Assembly (NCBI GenBank): GCA_002699335.1
Contig: PACG01000095.1
Span: 12,969-22,401 of the forward strand
Length of the DNA: 9,433 bases
DNA from: Candidatus Poribacteria bacterium
Lineage (GTDB): Bacteria > Poribacteria > WGA-4E > UBA9662
Direction of reading: 5' to 3'
The position numbers were made by a program, and so were the translations under genes. Of this stretch, positions 7,465-9,433 are shown piece by piece; the stretch's first letter is position 1; every line of letters starts with the position of its first letter. The notes under the pieces were generated by a model. The model was given only the letters and a program-made list of their open reading frames with translations. It had not been told where the DNA came from and searched no databases.

Positions 7465-7494
7465 ATTATAGCACGGCCCAAATTACCAAATCAA
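7465..7494 (-). promoter_or_regulatory. Candidate sigma70-type promoter for the gmk operon
   Basis: Read on the minus strand, TTGATT (7494-7489) is followed after 18 nt by a perfect TATAAT (7470-7465), with an extended -10 TG (TGCTATAAT). The predicted transcript starts near 7458, leaving a leader of about 45 nt before the gmk GTG. A 12-bp dyad GTTGG-TT-CCAAC at 7502-7513 sits just upstream of the -35 and could be a regulator site. Confidence 0.6.
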
Positions 7495-7638
7495 ACCGGC
7501 AGTTGGTTCCAACATTAGCGTGCACTGCAAATTAACCTAGTCGATTAGGGCACCCAGCATCTAAAGTGTCGCTAACCCTAGGTCGTCGGCTAAAATCAGA
7601 ATATCATTAGGGCGATGTTTAATTTCAGCTCCGATTAT

Positions 7639-7669
7639 TTGCAATTTGGATGGTTTAATGTGATATCAT
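7639..7669 (+). promoter_or_regulatory. Weak candidate promoter for the PLP-enzyme gene
   Basis: TTGCAA (7639-7644) and an extended -10 TGATATCAT (7661-7669; TATCAT matches TATAAT at five of six positions) are separated by 19 nt, longer than ideal, though the TG element can compensate. Transcription would begin near 7676, at the left arm of the hairpin at 7672-7701, leaving a leader of about 100 nt. Confidence 0.3.
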
Positions 7670-7671
7670 AG

Positions 7672-7701
7672 AATTAGCGTTCTGACACATCAATGCTAAT
7701 T
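7672..7701. promoter_or_regulatory. 10-bp inverted repeat in the leader of the PLP-enzyme gene
   Basis: AATTAGCGTT (7672-7681) pairs with AATGCTAATT (7692-7701), nine Watson-Crick pairs and one G-U, around a 10-nt loop. It lies just downstream of the candidate -10, so it could be an operator dyad or a 5'-leader hairpin. A T-rich run (7721-7731) follows only about 20 bp later, too far for a classical terminator. Confidence 0.45.
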
Positions 7702-7778
7702 ATGCCATTATCTGTTAGATCCTTTTCTTTTATAAGTGACCGAACACCAGCCACCTATTTTTAAGGAATCCTTCTAAC

Positions 7779-8861
7779 TTGAAACACAGATACCAATTCT
7801 CGACCCAGGCGATTCATACCGGGGGATCTGAACACATTTCTGCGACACCTATCTACCAGGCGGCGACCGTTGATGGAGTCTATCTTAGGTCTGGAAATCC
7901 AACTATCGACGTACTGGAAACACGAATCACCGCACTTGAAGGAGGGAAAAGTGCGATTGCCACTTCCAGCGGAACTTCAGCCATCAGTCAGACGTTGGTT
8001 TCCCTCCTTTCGGCCGGAGATCGAATCGTTTGTCATCAGACCATCTATACGTGGACTCGTGAGATTTTGAACACCTATCTGACCAAGTTTGGGGTTGAGG
8101 TGGTCTACATCGATATGAGAGATTTAGGTCAACTTCAACAAGCGCTCCAAAGTCCAACTCGTCTGGTCTACTTCGAGCCGGTTTGTAACCCGACCGTCGA
8201 TATTATTGATGCCGAATCTGTCATTCGCATGACGCAAACAGTTGGTGCAACCGCAATCGTCGATAACACTTTTCTTACTCCCTATCATTTATGCCCCCTC
8301 GAACTAGGAGCAGATATTGTCATACATAGTGCCACTAAGTATTTATGTGGGCATGGGGATACTCTAGCAGGGATAATTGTCTGTCGCACTCAAGAACTAG
8401 GTCAACAGATGGCGCACGTTCGTAATGCTTGTGGTGGCGTCTTGAGTCCTCAAAATGCGTTTCTAATCTTACGAGGGCTTAAAACCTTGCCAATTCGTAT
8501 GGCACTGCATTCGGCCAATGCTCAAATCGTAGCTGAGTATTTGGATGAACATCCACTGGTAACGCAAGTTAACTATCCTGGACTTCCGTCTGCGGCTGGA
8601 TATGAAATAGCGAGGCGGATGATTAAGAACGGTTTTGGCGGGATGATTAATTTTGAGGTTTCAAGCGAGCAGGTTCAAAATCGATTTTTAGATCGGGTAC
8701 AACTCTGCAAACCTTGGGTCAGTTTAGGCGATGCACAATCTTTAGTGGTGGCTGAAAATTTGGGAGGATTACTATCAGGTGGACACGATCGGATACGAAT
8801 GTCGGTCGGTCTTGAAGCCGTAGAAGATATTATCGCTGACCTAGATCAAGCACTCGTCTAA
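7779..8861 (+). CDS. PLP-dependent Cys/Met metabolism enzyme (cystathionine/methionine gamma-lyase-like), compact form
   Basis: The family performs beta- or gamma-elimination or replacement on sulfur amino acids with pyridoxal phosphate. The 360 aa show Tyr35-Leu-Arg37 followed by SGNPT (the phosphate-binding YxR motif given to the neighbouring subunit), SSGTSAIS (63-70, usually SSGMAAI), Tyr90 in IYTWT (usually YGGT or YGCT), Asp162 in VDNTFLTPY, Schiff-base Lys187 in HSATKYLCGHGD, and Arg340 in RIRMSVGLE. The C-terminal half resembles methionine gamma-lyase most (ACGGVLSPQNAFLILRGLKT). Homologues run to about 390-400 aa; segments are missing between IYQAAT and the YxR motif, and before RMSVGLE where a THxxx loop is expected. 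The TTG start has AAGGA 11 nt upstream, and an in-frame TGA lies at 7737. Exact reaction (cystathionine lyase or synthase, or methionine gamma-lyase) is undetermined. Confidence 0.88.
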   Translation: MKHRYQFSTQAIHTGGSEHISATPIYQAATVDGVYLRSGNPTIDVLETRITALEGGKSAIATSSGTSAISQTLVSLLSAGDRIVCHQTIYTWTREILNTYLTKFGVEVVYIDMRDLGQLQQALQSPTRLVYFEPVCNPTVDIIDAESVIRMTQTVGATAIVDNTFLTPYHLCPLELGADIVIHSATKYLCGHGDTLAGIIVCRTQELGQQMAHVRNACGGVLSPQNAFLILRGLKTLPIRMALHSANAQIVAEYLDEHPLVTQVNYPGLPSAAGYEIARRMIKNGFGGMINFEVSSEQVQNRFLDRVQLCKPWVSLGDAQSLVVAENLGGLLSGGHDRIRMSVGLEAVEDIIADLDQALV

Positions 8862-8888
8862 GGCAGACTATTCCATTTTGACACAAAC

Positions 8889-8903
8889 CCAGTCATAGAC
8901 TGG
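8889..8903. repeat. 15-bp palindrome CCAGTC-ATA-GACTGG
   Basis: Perfect 6-bp arms flank a 3-bp centre, 28 bp after the PLP-gene stop. It could be a recombinase or repressor site, or part of a weak terminator, but no U-tract follows. Its place between a chromosomal gene and an integrase makes a role in element integration worth considering; this is inference. Confidence 0.4.
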
Positions 8904-8940
8904 ATCTGAACTCTTTCCCTGATACGAATATTGACCCTTT

Positions 8941-8970
8941 TGTCCAATTTGGACACACTGAAGGACACAC
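8941..8970. promoter_or_regulatory. Palindrome and direct repeat upstream of the integrase start (candidate operator)
   Basis: TGTCCAA-T-TTGGACA at 8941-8955 is a perfect 7-bp-arm palindrome. Its GGACACAC edge is repeated at 8951-8958 and 8963-8970, 12 bp apart, ending 8 bp before the integrase ATG. TTGACC (8931-8936) just before it resembles a -35 box, with no good -10. The layout suits autoregulation or arm-type binding by the integrase or a repressor; function is inferred from symmetry and position only. Confidence 0.45.
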
Positions 8971-8978
8971 CTCGTATC

Positions 8979-9433
8979 ATGAATCCCTCGTATCTCGTCC
9001 ATCGTAAATCTGGAAGTTCCTACCTCTTTCGTTCTGTCATTCCACTCGATCTCCGATCTATACTTGAAACCAAACAATTCCAATTATCTTTGGGTTGTGG
9101 TATCCTCAGACAATCCAGACGACTCTCTTTCCACCTCAATCAGGTGACACAGTCTTTATATAATTCCATCAGGGAAAATCCAGAGATGAAGAAACTGACC
9201 ATCAGTGATATCAAGGATATTTTAAGAATAGAACTGGAGAAATCCAAACGACATATCCAACACTATTATCTAGGTACTAACCGATTTAGTGAAACCGATA
9301 AACTCAAGAGTATCCTCAATAATCAGGAACAGGAAGACCAATTCAGAGATAAGTTGAAACAGGATTACAGACAAACCTTGAAAGAAAACAATCCCAAAGT
9401 TCATCAGGTCTTAGAGGAACAGGGATATGATCC
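8979..9433 (+). CDS. Integrase / tyrosine site-specific recombinase, N-terminal part (truncated by window edge)
   Basis: About 151 codons are visible and the frame runs off the right edge without a stop. The start MNPSYLVHRKSGSSYLFRSV, then IPLDLRSIL and FQLSLGCGILRQSRRLS, matches the N-terminal DUF6538-type region of phage-like tyrosine integrases (YLV-R-G-YYFRR-IP-DLR-SL-T, then an arginine-rich helix). This is followed by a charged helical stretch with many Lys, Glu and Gln, expected to precede the core-binding domain. The catalytic R-H-R-Y residues would lie outside the window. The ATG at 8979 is chosen because the domain begins just after it; AAGGA at 8961-8965 is a somewhat distant SD (13 nt), and the frame is open back to a TGA at 8907. 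By eye the codon use is more AT-rich than in the housekeeping genes, fitting acquired DNA. Confidence 0.78.
   Translation, partial: MNPSYLVHRKSGSSYLFRSVIPLDLRSILETKQFQLSLGCGILRQSRRLSFHLNQVTQSLYNSIRENPEMKKLTISDIKDILRIELEKSKRHIQHYYLGTNRFSETDKLKSILNNQEQEDQFRDKLKQDYRQTLKENNPKVHQVLEEQGYD

Larger units (their letters stand above)
7413..7778. other. Divergent intergenic region between gmk and the PLP-enzyme gene
   Basis: These 366 bp hold the gmk promoter candidate, a dyad at 7502-7513, a near-palindrome CCTAGTCGATTAGG at 7537-7550, an 8-bp direct repeat ATTAGGGC (7544-7551 and 7606-7613), a promoter candidate and a hairpin for the rightward gene. No convincing gene was found. A potential 18-codon frame from ATG 7615 to TAG 7671 has poor SD spacing and is not called. 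No SAM-riboswitch or T-box signature was recognised. Confidence 0.5.

Noticed and set aside
7615..7671. Eighteen-codon frame upstream of the PLP gene, considered as a leader peptide
   Set aside because: It has no Cys or run of Met/regulatory codons, the purine motif is only 2 nt from the ATG, and it overlaps the promoter candidate.
7413..7778. SAM riboswitch or T-box for the sulfur amino-acid gene
   Set aside because: No T-box TGGNACCGCG-like sequence or SAM-I core was recognisable; only simple dyads are present.
8868..9083. Minus-strand open frame of 71 codons covering the integrase start region
   Set aside because: It overlaps the recognisable integrase N-terminus, resembles no family I know, and has no clear SD. 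Its last part (8868-8978) lies outside the integrase, so a broken-gene remnant cannot be fully excluded.
1..9433. CRISPR array, tRNA, rRNA or complete insertion sequence
   Set aside because: No regularly spaced repeats, tRNA-like cloverleaf, rRNA motifs or transposase sequence were seen.

Overview
This 9.4 kb window looks like bacterial chromosome of moderate GC. Five genes are ordinary housekeeping genes or close relatives of them. The murein amidase carries a lipoprotein signal peptide, which fits a Gram-negative, two-membrane cell. A PhyH-family oxygenase next to core genes, with a PLP enzyme and an integrase further on, would fit an environmental or host-associated lineage; Poribacteria-like or Planctomycetes-like groups rich in PhyH paralogues come to mind. 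That placement is a guess: no rRNA or other phylogenetic marker was checked against a database.

Layout, left to right. (1) Bases 1-719, + strand: the 3' part of a phytanoyl-CoA dioxygenase-like Fe(II)/2-oxoglutarate enzyme, whose true start lies left of the window. (2) 759-2840, +: a full-length elongation factor G, apart from the usual rpsL-rpsG-fusA-tuf cluster, with altered loops at the tip of domain IV. (3) 2841-2946: a short convergent spacer. (4) 7412 down to 2947, - strand: a four-gene cluster, gmk > coaBC > rsmA (ksgA) > lipoprotein amidase. The first three genes are tightly packed (17-bp overlap, then a 6-bp gap) and the amidase follows after 103 bp. A strong promoter candidate (perfect TATAAT with an extended TG) precedes gmk. 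(5) 7413-7778: a divergent intergenic region with several dyads. (6) 7779-8861, +: a compact gamma-family PLP enzyme related to cystathionine/methionine gamma-lyases. (7) 8979 to the right edge, +: the N-terminal part of a tyrosine-recombinase-type integrase, preceded by a 15-bp palindrome, so a mobile element may extend to the right.

The minus-strand cluster combines nucleotide metabolism (GMP to GDP), coenzyme A synthesis, 16S rRNA maturation and cell-wall remodelling, a common kind of growth-linked bacterial operon. I see no CRISPR array, rRNA, tRNA, complete insertion sequence or recognisable riboswitch. The points most worth checking are the remodelled EF-G tip loops, the acid-less iron motif (H-S-G) of the PhyH protein, the shortened PLP enzyme, and the integrase with its palindromic upstream region. 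I do not see a clearly new multi-gene system; if one exists it would lie right of the window with the integrase.
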